Positions 1-12,500 of a DNA stretch of 64,000 bases are shown here, piece after piece. Made by a program: the position numbers and the translations under genes. Source of the stretch: Nematopogon swammerdamellus (Eukaryota; Arthropoda; Insecta; Lepidoptera; Adelidae). Below the pieces are notes generated by a model. It was given only the letters and a program-made list of their open reading frames with translations, was not told the DNA's origin and did no database searches. How positions within the stretch are numbered: the stretch's first letter is position 1; each line of letters opens with the position of its first letter. The stretch is taken from assembly GCA_946902875.1 (NCBI GenBank), contig OX336355.1, positions 7,895,347 through 7,959,346 of the forward strand, in the 5' to 3' direction.

Positions 1-195
1 CCTGTTTATGCAATCTCGTATGGGTGGTTGAGTGATGATGAGCCAGTGCACATGGTCACACCAGCTATCAGTGACACCGGAGACATACCTTTGGATTAAA
101 TAAATAAATAAATTGCTGGCTATACTGGGACTAGAGGAGAACACAGCCAAAGCTGCTATGCGGCCATCTTTTGTTCAGTACGGTGGTACCGACCC
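1..195 (-). repeat. degenerate tRNA-type SINE fragment
   Basis: Blocks such as tgctggctatactgggac, gaggagaacacagccaaagc and gctatgcggccatc match the 3' part of the tRNA-derived SINE seen better at 44449-44855 and 46920-47375. It is heavily diverged and interrupted by a (taaa)n run. Confidence 0.65.
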
Positions 196-314
196 TTCAA
201 TTTTTATTAATTTATATGTACAAGTAACTTCAATAGCCCTAACTACCAAGACAATGCTGGAAGCTTAATACGCTTTGCGTTTATGCCTCTCGAAGAAGCA
301 GAAGAGCTGTCAGT

Positions 315-480
315 CATGATCGGCCTGTTTCAGCCCACTGCTTGACATACGCCTCTCCCAAGGCGCGCCTCCCACATGCGGTCTTCGCTTTTCTCATCTA
401 TCCATTCCAGGCAACCTTTTTTAGGTCATCTGTCCACCTAGCCGGGGGGCGTCTCACGATATGTTTGTACGTGGTTTCAT
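315..480 (-). mobile_element. LINE 3' coding tail (old fragment)
   Basis: On the - strand the blocks ggtggacagatgacctaaaa and ccttgggagaggcgtatgtc correspond to the end of a common lepidopteran LINE reverse transcriptase (peptide pattern RWTDDLKKVAG...WRALGEAYVQQW). Only the tail is present, with frame breaks. Confidence 0.5.
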
Positions 481-1262
481 CTGCGACAAGTGCCCAACCC
501 GCTGCCACTTCAGTTTGCAAATTTTCTTAGCAATGTCGACTAGCTTGGCTCTTTGTTGTATTGTGCTCATTACCGATTTTATCTTTGCCGAACATTGCTC
601 TTTCCGTAGCTCAGATATTGTACGAGCGAGATGGATAGTGATATAATATTTTATAAGTCGTGGCCAGATGGTACATGGTTGAAATTTGCATTTCAGCTAA
701 GTTCCATCTCGGTCTGAAAGGGCTAAAAATATTTAAAAAAATTATAAATAGATGTTTCACATATAGTTAATAATACATTACTGCACTTAGTAATAATAGT
801 TACCGATGGTAACTACATAGCCGACTAAACGTGTTGCCCACAATGTATAGTCCTCTATCTGGCCAAGCTGTACGATACACATATTGTGTAGAGTTATAGA
901 TGTACACTGTGATTCCCTTATGGCATGGTCTAGCGTGGTATAAGAGGTCCCGTGCTCGATTGAAACGCGAAGCCATGCCGAGTTATGCTAGGTTCAGTAT
1001 TGGGGTAAAATTTTCAAATACAGAATCACTCCAATTTGGCATGAACATAACTAAGTGAATCGCAATGTATAATTATGCAAAAGTACTATTTTATTTGCAC
1101 ATTTATAAAATTAGAATGTAGATTCTATAGTGTAAAATCAATTAAAGTAAAGTAAATTTAAATATGGTTTAAATATCACATCACACGCAGCTTACCCAGG
1201 TATATTATTTACTTCTATGTATATTTTTGTATTCAATAAATAATTTCGAAAATATATATTTT

Positions 1263-1500
1263 TTTTTTTTCATGTGAACCTTTGTTTTTTTTCTCGTAAC
1301 TGACAAGGTTGGCTACATCACCTACTACATCTGTTACGTCAGCCCATAACACCTTGGTGAACTAGGTGCCATGTCAGTGCATCCCTTCGGTCGTGCCGGT
1401 TACAATGAACTGGACGGAAAACACGAACTATTTAACACAGCCATTTCAACCGAGACCTTTCATTCAGTGCGGTGGTATCAATCCAAGTGTGCTGGTAGCA
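1263..1500 (-). repeat. SINE (5S-like family) copy
   Basis: Starts with a T-rich run (the A-tail of a - strand element), then blocks ggttggctacatcaccta, cagcccataacacc, gtgaactaggtgccatgtca, cggaaaacacgaactattt and ttcattcagtgcggtggta, shared with copies at 22551, 31918, 35765 and 59938. The head is missing. Confidence 0.75.
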
Positions 1501-1689
1501 ACGCACTGAATGAAAGGTTGTTTTTCCTTTGTCTTTTTTTTATTACGAAATTGACAGAAAGTATAAACTCATGTTTGGCTCTAATGTCCAAATTGTATGG
1601 AGGCAACTTTTTATACAAAAGCACAGATTGGGAAATAGTTACAGAAGTGTCAAAACACCAAAGTAATAGAAAGCTTAGCTCAATCCAGT

Positions 1690-1872
1690 TGTTTTTTTTT
1701 AAATGGAAACTGACACGTTTGGCTATACTTATCATCTACAACAACCGTGATGTTAGCCCATAACACCGGGTGAACTAGGTGCCACGTCAGTGCTTCCCTT
1801 CATTTTCATGTCGGCTACACAACTGGACGGAAAACACAAACTATTTACATAGCCGTTTCGACCGTACTTGTA
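1690..1872 (-). repeat. SINE (5S-like family) copy, truncated
   Basis: Same block order as the copy at 1263-1500, beginning ttttttttaaatggaaactg and ending at catagccgtttcgaccg. It lies in the same orientation about 200 bp downstream of that copy. Confidence 0.72.
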
Positions 1873-2067
1873 CTCAAAACATCTCTTCTATTGATGTATT
1901 ATCAATATCCTGTAGTGAGACCGCTTTAACTGCCATTACTCGACTTGTTATTCGATATTCAACATTATTCAGCAATTCTTCATGATTTGTCGAATAGCGA
2001 ATAATCCTCTTGAAATAGGTACCTATGAAAGAAAAAAATGCAGATTTAGAAGGAATTAAACTATAAT

Positions 2068-2240
2068 TCATGGCTACCTTTTTTAGGTCGTTTGTCCACC
2101 TTGTCGGGGGGGCTATGGTCCCACACTACATTTGCTTGTTAGTGGATGAATGAAAAGAGCGGAAGACTGCGTGTGGTGGCGTGCCTTGGGAGAGGCCTAT
2201 GTCCAGCAGTGGCACGTTACGGGCTGATGATGAAACTATA
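2068..2240. mobile_element. LINE 3' tail, inverted fragments
   Basis: ttttttaggtcgtttgtcca (2078-2097) is in - orientation, while gtgccttgggagaggcctat (2182-2201) is in + orientation. Both belong to the LINE tail of 315-480, so this copy is internally inverted. Confidence 0.45.
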
Positions 2241-3076
2241 ATTAAGTTGTATTCAGCATTTAGAAAGTAGCAATAAATAATGTTAAATAGGTATAAATAA
2301 ACATCAATTTCGGAAGAATCATTTAAATCATGCACTTAACATTAAATCACCAACGAGACTTGTGGTCCATCCACCATAATAGAATAGGGAATGCCAATCG
2401 ATGGAATGCCATCCATCCATCACCATGCCATCATCATCATACCATACCTAGCCACTTTTCCCTGACTATGCCAATCAATGATGCCAATAGTCGAAAGAGG
2501 GAGGCCGGCCAGTCGAATTAAAAATTAAATAAATACTTAAAGTACGAAAGTTTCACGGAATATGGAATATCTATCCTACTCAGTCTGTGATATGATAATC
2601 AACCAACGAAAGAAGAACTGGGATCGGCTACAAACAAAGGAAATCACCTCAAACGGGCAACAAGACGAGGCCACGACCGTGGCTGCATTTTCGTAGGTAT
2701 GTATGTTTAAGGATTCGTTACAATACAACGCATCAGCAAACGCTGAGGACGTCAGGTCGGTCAGATGGTCAGGGTGTGATGGTGTGATTGATGAATTGAT
2801 GATACGTTTATAATTTTCGCGGTTTATTCAAAGGGTTTATCTTCCTAGAAAAATGTTTTACATTTGTTCAATGCGAGACTAATGAATCTTCTCTCGTTTT
2901 ATCTCAACTATGAAAAGAGATGGAACTATTTAATATCCCATTTCCTCTATAGTCCATTCAACTTTGATAATGTTACCATACTTACAACTTATTCCACACA
3001 AGTCGGTTATTTTAAATAAATATGTGGGCGGTGAAGGGTAATTGAATAGGTACCTCTATAAAAATAATTACGCACA
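2241..3076. other. no gene recognised
   Basis: AT-rich sequence with a short ATCC/CATCC-type simple run near 2400-2450. No coding frame or recognised repeat is visible. Confidence 0.5.
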
Positions 3077-3079
3077 TTA

Positions 3080-3507
3080 GGCCCGGACTTCATGCATTCG
3101 TTTTTCCCCGGAGTCGACTAAAATAGGCAACACCCCACGCCCACCTCCGAGACGGGTACCGCGTTCCAAACAAAATGTATGTACGATAATATCCGTGCTC
3201 GTCGACTACACGCAAGCGGAAACATTCAGAAATTCTGAATGTTCTGCTACTGAATCAGAAGCCTCCCCTTCCCTGACAAAAACCGGGCCGCTCCGGACGC
3301 GCGGAGCGTTTTTTAGGGACGTTCTCTCACAGCCCCGAGCAGCAGAGTGCAAAGCGCGCACGCGACGTCCACCTACCGGTGCGAGCGACAGAGTGAGGAA
3401 AATTTTATTCCGGATACTTAGTCGAGTGCTGTAGACGTGGCCCATTTCTAGCTGGCTCGCCGGTTCCGGGGCGAAACGCTCAGAAACGCATGCATGAAGT
3501 CCGGGCC
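3080..3507. mobile_element. short inverted-repeat transposon (PIF/Harbinger-like MITE)
   Basis: Terminal inverted repeats begin GGCCCGGACTTCATGCAT and are flanked by TTA on both sides (3077-3079 and 3508-3510), a 3-bp target duplication typical of PIF/Harbinger. No transposase is encoded. Superfamily is inferred from the target site. Confidence 0.75.
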
Positions 3508-4185
3508 TTAGACCTACGTAAACAATCAACACAGCTTCTGTATAGTAAGTACCTAACATCGAAAATTAGGAACTTAATATTACGCGTGTCGTATACCCAC
3601 CTATACCTAATAACGGCCATGACAAAGTGCAGAGCGGGACGACGGGATGCCGCCGAATCACAAGAGCACGCCTCGTAGCGAGCGCCGAGCGAAATAATCA
3701 AACGTGTTTGAATTTTCCAATGCCACTCAAAAATACGCCGAGTAGAGAATCTATACAGGGGACTTTAGATGGATGGACACAAATTTGAACTTGTTCGCTC
3801 TTTCTGGATTTCTTTTTGTGGTAGTTATAGGTACCTGCTGGTAGAACCTGCTGCATGAGTCGGTTGAAGGACCGTGCCATAGTGATAGGTGACCATGCTG
3901 TCGCCCTTTAGCAAAGCACTTTGTCCTTATCCCTCAGTCGCCTTTTACTTCAAGAAAATTAAATTGTTTTACGAAATCACCTATTTGAATTTGAGGGAAA
4001 GAATAACTTTTGTTATGGCACATTTATTACTCCATTTCACTCGCGCCAATGCGAAAACCTCAGACTGAATGAAGATAGAACGAAATGGTCATATTATATT
4101 CATAGGATGGGTTGCTAGATGTGATTTAATTTTTTCCTTCAATTACAATAGCCGAGCTATAGTAGGTAGGTTAGGTAATCGTCTA
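3508..4185. other. no gene recognised
   Basis: Mixed sequence; 3920-3950 resembles a diverged copy of the ccttagtcgccttttac repeat block found elsewhere. No coding frame is supported. Confidence 0.45.
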
Positions 4186-4196
4186 GACTCTAGTTA

Positions 4197-5036
4197 CCTC
4201 CATACTCAACCTGCGGCCCGCGGGCCGCAAGTGGCCCGCTAGCCTTTTCTGCGCGGCCCGAAGCCTAGTACAGTATTTTTAGATTAACAGTAGTAGGTAT
4301 TTTATTGATAACGGTAAAAATAATGTTCTTAATTTATTAATTATTTCACTCGCTCACTCTCATTCCTCACTCTTACCAACCAAAACTCTAACCAATACGA
4401 AGAATTCTGGAGATTAACACCTACCCGATAATTTTGAAACGCTCAAAAATTTCGCACACTTGCTCCTGACGTTGTTGGCGTCAACATACCTATGCGAATC
4501 TTCGTATTCAAAAATGAATTATGCGAAAAATGTCTACAGATCTCGGCTTACTGATTTTTTTTTTTTTTTTTTTATTTATTGAGAAAATCTACAGCTTAGT
4601 ATACTTATAAATTAATTAAACTAAAATCTAATATTTTCGCCAATTACAGATTTTCCTTAAAAGCTAATAATTTCATTTACATAAATATTCAATTCAAATA
4701 TTCATTCGCACCTAGATGACGTTTTGAGAATAGCATGCAGTAATTACGTGTCAGAATAATAAAAAAATTGGCAAAAGTTTGTCTCAGTGTCAAAAATCAC
4801 ATTAATTTTTAAATAAATGCTTATTAATTTCAAATGTAATTGTCAAAAGTTTGTCTCAGTGTCAAAAATCACATTAATTTTTAAATAAATGCTTATTAAT
4901 TTTTAATGTTGCGTTTTATTGTACCTAGTTTCATATATGTCATGTAATACACATACAGTGTCAGCTAGATTATTGCGGCCCGCAATGTGTAGCAGTAGCG
5001 ACTATGTGGCCCAAGGGAAAAAAAGGTTGAGTATGG
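4197..5036. mobile_element. non-autonomous hAT-like element
   Basis: Ends are inverted: CCATACTCAACCTGCGGCCC at the left and ...GGTTGAGTATGG at the right, with sub-terminal GCGGCCCGC motifs on both sides. CTCTAGT flanks both ends (about 4187 and 5040), a possible 7-8-bp target duplication. Inside are a T-run (4554-4573) and a 71-bp tandem duplication. No transposase is seen. Confidence 0.55.
4772..4911. repeat. 71-bp tandem duplication
   Basis: caaaagtttgtctcagtgtc and the following 50 bases occur at 4772 and again at 4843, nearly identical. Confidence 0.85.
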
Positions 5037-5089
5037 CTGCCTCTAGTAGATAGATAACCACTGACGACCTCTAGACAAAAATTCATGAA

Positions 5090-5396
5090 TTGGTTTTTTG
5101 ACGTGATAACGTCTTATAAATTGATGAACACCGGCTGCACGCACGAATATCACGTCACGTTCCATCTGAGCCTGTGTGTGCAAGCGAGAGCGCGGAACAA
5201 GCGATAGAGAGGCACAATCGGCCCAAGCGTCGGCTTGTAAAAGTACCAGGGCCGCAGAAATTAAAACGAGGTTACTCGTACCATAATATCTGGCCGGTCG
5301 GAAAATATTTCAGATTTAGAATATTCATGAAACAAGGGTTGTATGACGTTATCACGTAAAAATATCGTCCGTAAACCGACTTTACAGACAACCAAT
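5090..5396. mobile_element. inverted-repeat element upstream of cic
   Basis: AATTGGTT at the left end pairs with AACCAATT at the right, and gacgtgataacgtc (5100-5113) pairs with gacgttatcacgt (5345-5357). Probably a small non-autonomous transposon; class unknown. Confidence 0.5.
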
Positions 5397-5799
5397 TTTT
5401 TTTGTATATAGAATGTTGGCGAGCCCAAGTGTGAGGTACCTTGGACTTTGTTAAACGTCCTCTATCCCTAAGGGACTCTGGACTCTAAGGGGTAGAAAAG
5501 ACAAATAGGTACTATGGGGCTGGTATTAATAAAAGCAAAAAAAAATCATTAAAGTCATGTTATCTTATCGTCGGCCAGTGCGATTTTGGAAAGTGGTTCT
5601 TTTAAATGTTTTTATATATTTTACCGTTACCGTGTCGTTATGTTCCAGTGCCCAAATGGCATTAAAATTGTATTGTGAAACACCCAACTATGGATGAAAT
5701 TCTTAAATTACTTACCCACGACCACGGCCATGGTAAACATTTCGTTCATAATTTGATATAAACAATTTACTGAAATACCCTAAAGAACTGGCAATTTAC

Positions 5800-6426
5800 C
5801 CGTGTTACACACTGCAGTCGCTCGGGGAATGTGAGTGAAGCAGCGAACCAGGCGAGTCGAAAACGAGTCGCTACTTGCTTGATAGTTGCTACTCTTCTAA
5901 ATTTTTGATGTGGGTGTTCCACTGGTCTTGTGTGGTGTGTCAAAATGTTTCCCAGTGATTTGTGAATCGTGTGTTGCGTTAATGGACACGCACCCGCTCT
6001 ATCGTCGGCAGTTAACGTGCTTCCACGCGTTCCAAATTCGAGTGTTCGATCAAAAAAGTGCGAGATCCATGGAGGGGGTCTAAATACTACGATGAGATAG
6101 TAGTAAAAAGGATTTACTACACAGATTCCGGCCGGGCGAGCGTGCCACTTCCATCTTGTCGGCCGCAGCGAGCGTCACACGGAGATGCGCTCACCGATCG
6201 CCTGACACAATGGAGAGCGACGGTGCGTACTATTATAATGTGAGACGAGCACACACCGTGCGCATCCACACCTCACACCCGCGCCGCCCTGACGAGTACA
6301 AAGAAAAAAATAAACACCGCGGCTAAGTACCTACCTACTCGGCTACCGAGTTTGTTGCACGGTTTGGTCGGTCGGTGTAATCGCTCGAAATGTAAAGTAC
6401 CTATAACCAGTTTTGCTTTATTTCAT
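5800..6426 (+). promoter_or_regulatory. presumed cic promoter / 5' UTR region
   Basis: This is a CpG-containing, relatively GC-rich stretch directly upstream of the candidate first coding exons and between repeat-rich DNA on one side and intron on the other. I see no clear TATA box. Promoter function is inferred only from position and composition; the transcription start is not resolved. Confidence 0.35.
6210..6222 (+). CDS. cic: cic alternative first coding exon
   Basis: ATG 6210 in good context (acacaATGG) encodes MESD and then meets a donor (GACG followed by GTGCGT) in phase 1. It would join the second, weaker acceptor at 12375-12376 in phase 1 and stay in frame. It may be an alternative N-terminus or a chance match, since the coding part is only 13 nt. 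Confidence 0.35.
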
Positions 6427-6501
6427 ATGAATTTGGACGGAATGAAGAGATTAGTCATAGGCTCTCGGGACCGGAAAAGCGGCCTTTCTAACCGCACGGC
6501 G
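6427..6501 (+). CDS. cic: cic candidate first coding exon (preferred)
   Basis: An open frame starts at ATG 6427 (a second in-frame ATG lies at 6442), encodes 25 residues including [15 protein letters not shown], and ends at a strong donor (GCG followed by GTGAGA) in phase 0. It fits the acceptor at 12362-12363, which follows a good pyrimidine tract (ctattctccgttccag) and also needs phase 0. The choice rests on phase and splice-site quality alone. Alternatives are the exon at 6210-6222 and the one at 9650-9736. Confidence 0.5.
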
Positions 6502-9500
6502 GTGAGATGAGCACGTTTGGATAGCAGATCGGTTAATGAGGCGAGTGAGTGGTTTTTTTTTTGTGCTGATGAGGAAAGGAACGTGAGTGTGCGGCTACTG
6601 GTATGCTGCAGTGCCGCACACTGGCTGTTATCAGCTGATTACGTTGTATACGCTCGATGCGGCTGCATCGATGCCGTCTGTAGTCACATTTCCTCGATGA
6701 TATATATTTGTTGTTGTGAGTGAACTCATATCGCTGTTGCCATGTGTGGTGGAGTTCACGCGTGTCGCTGCTGTTGCTAATATCTCATCTCATTAGTAAA
6801 CAACGTCGTAGCTGTTTATTGAGTGTAATGTTTGTAAGCCATGTTTTAAGTCTTGACATTCAGTATTGATTTTTTTTTCTTTAGCCCTTTGATTGTTCCA
6901 TTTCTGGGTATGGATCTCCCTTATTGTTATGAGAAGTTTTAGCCGCGTACTCGTAAACAAGAACAATTTATCGTCTAGCGTTTTATCTGTGGGAAAATAT
7001 ATGGGTGCTAATCGACAGTATTTTTGCGTTTCTCGCGATTACGAGGAGAATTACAACAGACGAGGCAGTATGTTTGATAATATCATATTATGACTTTTGC
7101 CTATCACGAAAAGAGACAAATCCAAACAACAACAAAAACCAGACGTTTTCTCGTATGAATATTTACCTATTTAAAAATAACACATTTTTATTTTATTAAA
7201 TATTTCGGCGAAAGAAATAGAATAATAATTATTCTATTAGTATTAGATAATTACTGAAGACGGATTTTATTATTATTCTATCAGATAATCACTGAAGACG
7301 GCTTTCGCCGAAATATTTAATAAAATAAAAAATGGGTTATTTTTAAATAAATATTTAGAAACACTGCAAAGTGATATATATATTTTTTCTTTTAATATAA
7401 AAATATTATCATAAATTCATTATATTCTCGTATGAACACGCAATCCAGACTTGAACACCCTAGACTTGTAGGAGATCAATGGCAAGGTTTTTTAATCATG
7501 AATCAACCATTCTCTCTCGTTCTAATGTGAAAAATTCACTGAAATAGCAAGTACGCTAAGTGTGTGCGAACATTGATACCAGGGAAGGGGTGTGGAGTAT
7601 CAGATGTGGTTGGTCTCTGCGTAGATACCAGGGAAACCTACAGGTTAAATTATTATATTTTTAATAACATTATTATTACCCATTCCCTTTTACTGGGTCT
7701 GGCACCACCGTACTGGATGTAATGCGGCCCCATAGCAGCCTTGGCTGTGGTCTCATCTAGCTCAATATAGGTAGTCAGAAATCCAGTGCCATATTTCCTG
7801 TATGGCACTTTTTCTGAGGTGATATTGGCTGGTTGCAGCTTCTGCTCCTTAGCCCGGTCCTACTGTGAGCTACCCACAGATACAGGATTACATTAGCAAA
7901 TTAAAAGTTTATCTTTATTTTAATGGCCAACATTCCCTGCATACAGATGAAATGCAGAGGGTTCCCATTTAAAATTATATTTTTTTCTTTTTATGTTAAG
8001 ATGAAAAGTAGTTACGTCACTCCCATCTAAATCGGCCTGTTCATGGCAACAACAAGGATATAATATGTAGGTAGGTATTATAAAATGCTAGACTGAAATG
8101 TTCTCCACTCGGTACAGCACACACAGCTCTGATTATTCAAGACATCGAAAGAGATAGATGAAGATAGAAATACTTTAGTGCTCCAAAAATATTCTACAGG
8201 AACAAGCACAATATATACAATTTATATGAGGTGCAAAGTGAACTTATCCCAGAGATTTCGTCCAGTCGACCTTTGAATGTTTGAGAGTTGTATGTAGTAA
8301 AATATAAGCAGGTAGCAAAGCAAAACAATTTCTATATTAGCCTATAATAAGTTGGGAATGTAAAAATAAATATTACAGAAATGTGCTGTTTAGGGGCAGG
8401 ATGAGTGGATACCTACTTTGCTGAACGCGGTAGTCGGTGTTGTGCTGTAATTTAGGGAAGGTGTGGATCTAAGCTTACGATGGCTTCACCGAACATATCC
8501 GGGCCCATCGGCAGTAGAGGAGGGTATTAATCGAGGCCGGGACTAGCGAGTGGCCACTCTAAATTTCCCGCGCATGCTTCACGTTTCGGCTCGCTTCAAG
8601 CCCTCGTCAGCTAGTCTGCGTTGACTAGGACGCGGGGAAACCACCAGTCCCGCTCTCGACCTCCCTCTCTCTACCTATCCATATTCTGTAGGATGCTTCC
8701 AGTGACGTTTTCGAAGCTCTCTCCATATATGAGCTTAGCGTCGATCTTGGGAGCCCTAGATTCTTGAAGAGACTGTAGAGCGACTTCGCTGGTAGTCCCC
8801 TTGCTCCGACTTCCACAGCGAAGAGATCAGTCTTGAATCCGTTTCTCACAATCCGGTCTACTAAGTTGCAGTACTTGTTAAGTTTGATGTTGTGGTCCTT
8901 CGGTATGTTACTTTCCCATGGAACTGTAAGTTCAACAAGTACTACATGCTTTGTCGCTTTTGAGAATATGAGTATATCCGGTCTTAATGCTGTGGTACAG
9001 ATTTCCGAAGGCATTTGGTAATGCTTCTCATGTGTGTCCATCAACAATTCCCAATCCTTTGCTGCTCCCAAAATTGAAGAAGGTTTAGTCCTATCTTTGG
9101 GCAGCTTATTGGCTCCAGGTTTCACAAAGTTGACCTTCTGGAAGCCGCTACTGGTTTGCCCTTTCCTGGTCCGTGCAATTGACAGGTTGATGGCCTCTCT
9201 GATGATTTGGAGGACTTTATCATGACGGTAGGAATACTGGCCTCGCTCAAGTAGTATTTTGCATCCGCATAACAAATGTTTGGCCGTGCCTACGAACTCC
9301 TTACATGACGGGCATAGTTTATTTGTAGATTTCCCCCATCTAACTAGGTTACTCGGGTCGGGGAGAGTAAGCTGGAATGCATTTAAGTAGAACTTAAGCA
9401 GCTCAGGGGACCAGTTGTATATTATGGATTTCCACTTCAATGCAGGAGGGATGCAGAAGTCACCCACTGTTAGCCAATACAAGAGTAATTGCAGCACAAC

Positions 9501-12500
9501 ACCGATTAATCTGCTTACCTCAATTGTCGGAACACAGCGTGTGGTATGTATTCTAGTTTAGTTAGTGTTGAAGGTGATTTACATAGATGTGTGGTTTAGG
9601 GGCAGGATGAGTGGTGCGCGGACGACGTAGCGGCGGCACTAGCCGGGGCATGCAGCGCGCGCACGCGGGCGCCGCGGCCCCGCACCTCCCCTCCCAGCAT
9701 CTCCGGCTGCGCCAGTACGCAGACATCGATGACCAGGTAGAGCTTTTGGTAATCACAAATGAACAAAATACATAGGCATCTTAAACCCTTTGGCTCTGGA
9801 AGCATTAACCAAAACAATCCTTCTGCTACACCAGGTGGCGCGCCGCGATCGGCGCCGGCGCATTACTCTCGAAAAAAAATCATTTTGGAAGATTTTTCCA
9901 TAAAACTTCATGAAATAACATATGGATTGTATTTACAGATAAATATTCTAGCTATAAATGGCATTTTTTTATTTACATTACGTATTCTAGGTGACAAAAT
10001 TATTTTGTAAAGTTGTTCTATGTGAAAAACGCGACCTCTCTCAGGTTTTTTTTTTTATAAATTTATTAGACCGCCAATCGGTCATATAGTATTTTTATTA
10101 TAAACACTAATAAATAACGGACGTAATCATACCTTTCTTGTGTATCAGCAGCCCCCCGTGTCGTTCACAATAAAATTTGTATGTGGAAACTTGTATGGTT
10201 TGTATTGTTTGTATGGAGAAAACTAGGTCACAAAAATTGCTTATTTCTCGTAAATGTACTGTATACAAACACTATACGGCATATATTATTTCAACTACAG
10301 GAACTAAATAACACTTCTATCACCTCACTTTATCCAGAAAACGGATTTATATCGAGAAACAAGCCTCTAAAAACAGCCGAAATTGGTACCGAAAAGGAGG
10401 CATTTTCTTAGTATTTTTACGAAAAATTCAGATCAACTCAGCACAAACAAATGCACTCAATACATCCGGAATATAATGAAAAAGAGAAAAAACATCACTT
10501 ATGGGTTCATCTGCACAAAAAAACACTCAGCAAACCCGAAAACAGAAGAGCAACGTACAACGCCCTCCTATTATAACCGCTGTCTTGATGACACTGACAG
10601 GGCGGTAAATCTGACATTTCTCTATGGGGGAATGGTTGTCGCCTAAAGGGAAATTTATTCTACTATTTGAATTCGTCACTTTCAAATACACACGGCTAAG
10701 TGAGATAAAAGAATAAAATAATTTTGTTGGGGCCACCCAACAAAACAAAGAAAAAAAAGAAAGCGGCCGATATCGGCCGCTCCATTCGTAAAGGTATAAT
10801 GTATAAAGCGACCGATATCGGCCGCTCCAACGGCAAAAGGTTAAAAAAGCAAAAATTATAACAAAATATAGCATAAATAAATTATTAATCTTATTATTAA
10901 AATAAATAAAAAATAAATAAATATTATTAAAAGCTATTGAGAGACTGAACTGAAAGAAGAACTGACAGACTCAACCTGTTTTTTAAAGTACATAAAGCCT
11001 TGGGGCGAGCTCAGGGGGAGAGTTTGAAGTCATACTAAGTTTTTTTGTAAAGTCACAGCCATTGAATCGTGCTGAAGTACATTAAAATATCTATATAGTT
11101 ACTATGGGGCTGGCATAGACCGGAATGGCTATAACCTTAAAAAAAAATTAAGATTAAAAAAAAAATATACAGTATTCTGTGATCGATCAGGTACTTACCC
11201 GCTGTTGTCACTTCCACATACAAGTCGTGGAACAAAAGATGTTCAATTTCATGTAAAGAATCACCTCACTCTCGAGTCCTACCTATTTACGATGGGAACA
11301 TCCATTAACATTATGTACCTGGCACTTCATAAAATAATAGAGGTGTGGTTTCGTACAAAACAATTCACAAATTCTGATACACGTGATCATACTTGTCACT
11401 CGATCGTACGTGAACATGGGCGTGGTTAGAACAGTTACAGTTCCATGGGAAAGTAACATACCGAAGGACCACAACATCAAACTTAACAAAAGTACTGCAA
11501 CTTAGTAGACCGGATTGTGAGAAACGGATTCAAGACTGATCTCTTCGCTGTGGAAGTCGGAGCAAGAGGACTACCAGCGAAGTCGCTCTACAGTCTCTTC
11601 AAGAATCTAGGGCTGCCAAGATCGACGCTAAGCTCATATATGGAGAGAGCTTCGAAAACGTCACTGGAAGCATCCTACAGAATATGGATAGGTAGAGAGA
11701 GGGAGGTCGAGAGCGGGACTGGTGGTTTCCCCGCGTCCTAGTCAACGCAGACTAGCTGACGAGGGCTTGAAGCGAGCCGAAACGTGAGGCATGCGCGGGA
11801 AATTTAGAGTGGCCACTCGCTAGTCCCGGCCTCGATTAATACCCTCCTCTACTGCCGATGGGCCCGGATATGTTCGGTGAAGCCATCGCAAGCTTAGATC
11901 CACACCTTCGATGGGTGACCGTTTGACCATTGAGACTGACCGTGGTTCGGTTTCCTCGTGAAACATAACGTTCCTTCCCGTCACCTGGTTTGGTACCACC
12001 GCACTGAATCAGAGGTTGACAACGACAAGAAACGACTATGTAAATAGGTAGTCCAGCTTAGTGTTGACCGGCAAAACCAAAGGGAAGCACAGTCGTCACA
12101 CCTAATTCGCCGAGATTGTTATGGGCTGACATCATGGGTGTTGTATTTATGTGATGTAGCCAACCGTGTCAGTTTACATTATAAAACCCTAGTTATGCCT
12201 CTTTAAGAACTTTTAATATTTTGCTCGAAGATTTGAGTAACCAAACACAAAAGTAAGACATAAAAGCTAGAAGGCTTAGCTTTATTTTTAACCAACACAC
12301 TACTCTGCATAATCATGAAGTCCAGAATGAACGCACAATGTAGAATGCTATTCTCCGTTCCAGATACCCGCTTCAGTCATAAGCAGCGTGGGGACGGTCA
12401 GCCTCTCCCAATCGGCGATCTCCGCTCCCAGCTCCATAATAACAATGGCGAATCCGACCAACCAGGGCCCGGCGGCGAGCAGCCTCGGGGCCGCCGGCTC

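Noticed and set aside
3195..3559. Open frames within 3.2-3.6 kb
   Set aside because: They lie inside a MITE with inverted ends and show no homology or codon bias.
8833..9225. Short + strand open frames repeated at 15284-15676 and 23994-24386
   Set aside because: They recur only because the antisense LINE is repeated; they are complementary to its endonuclease region.
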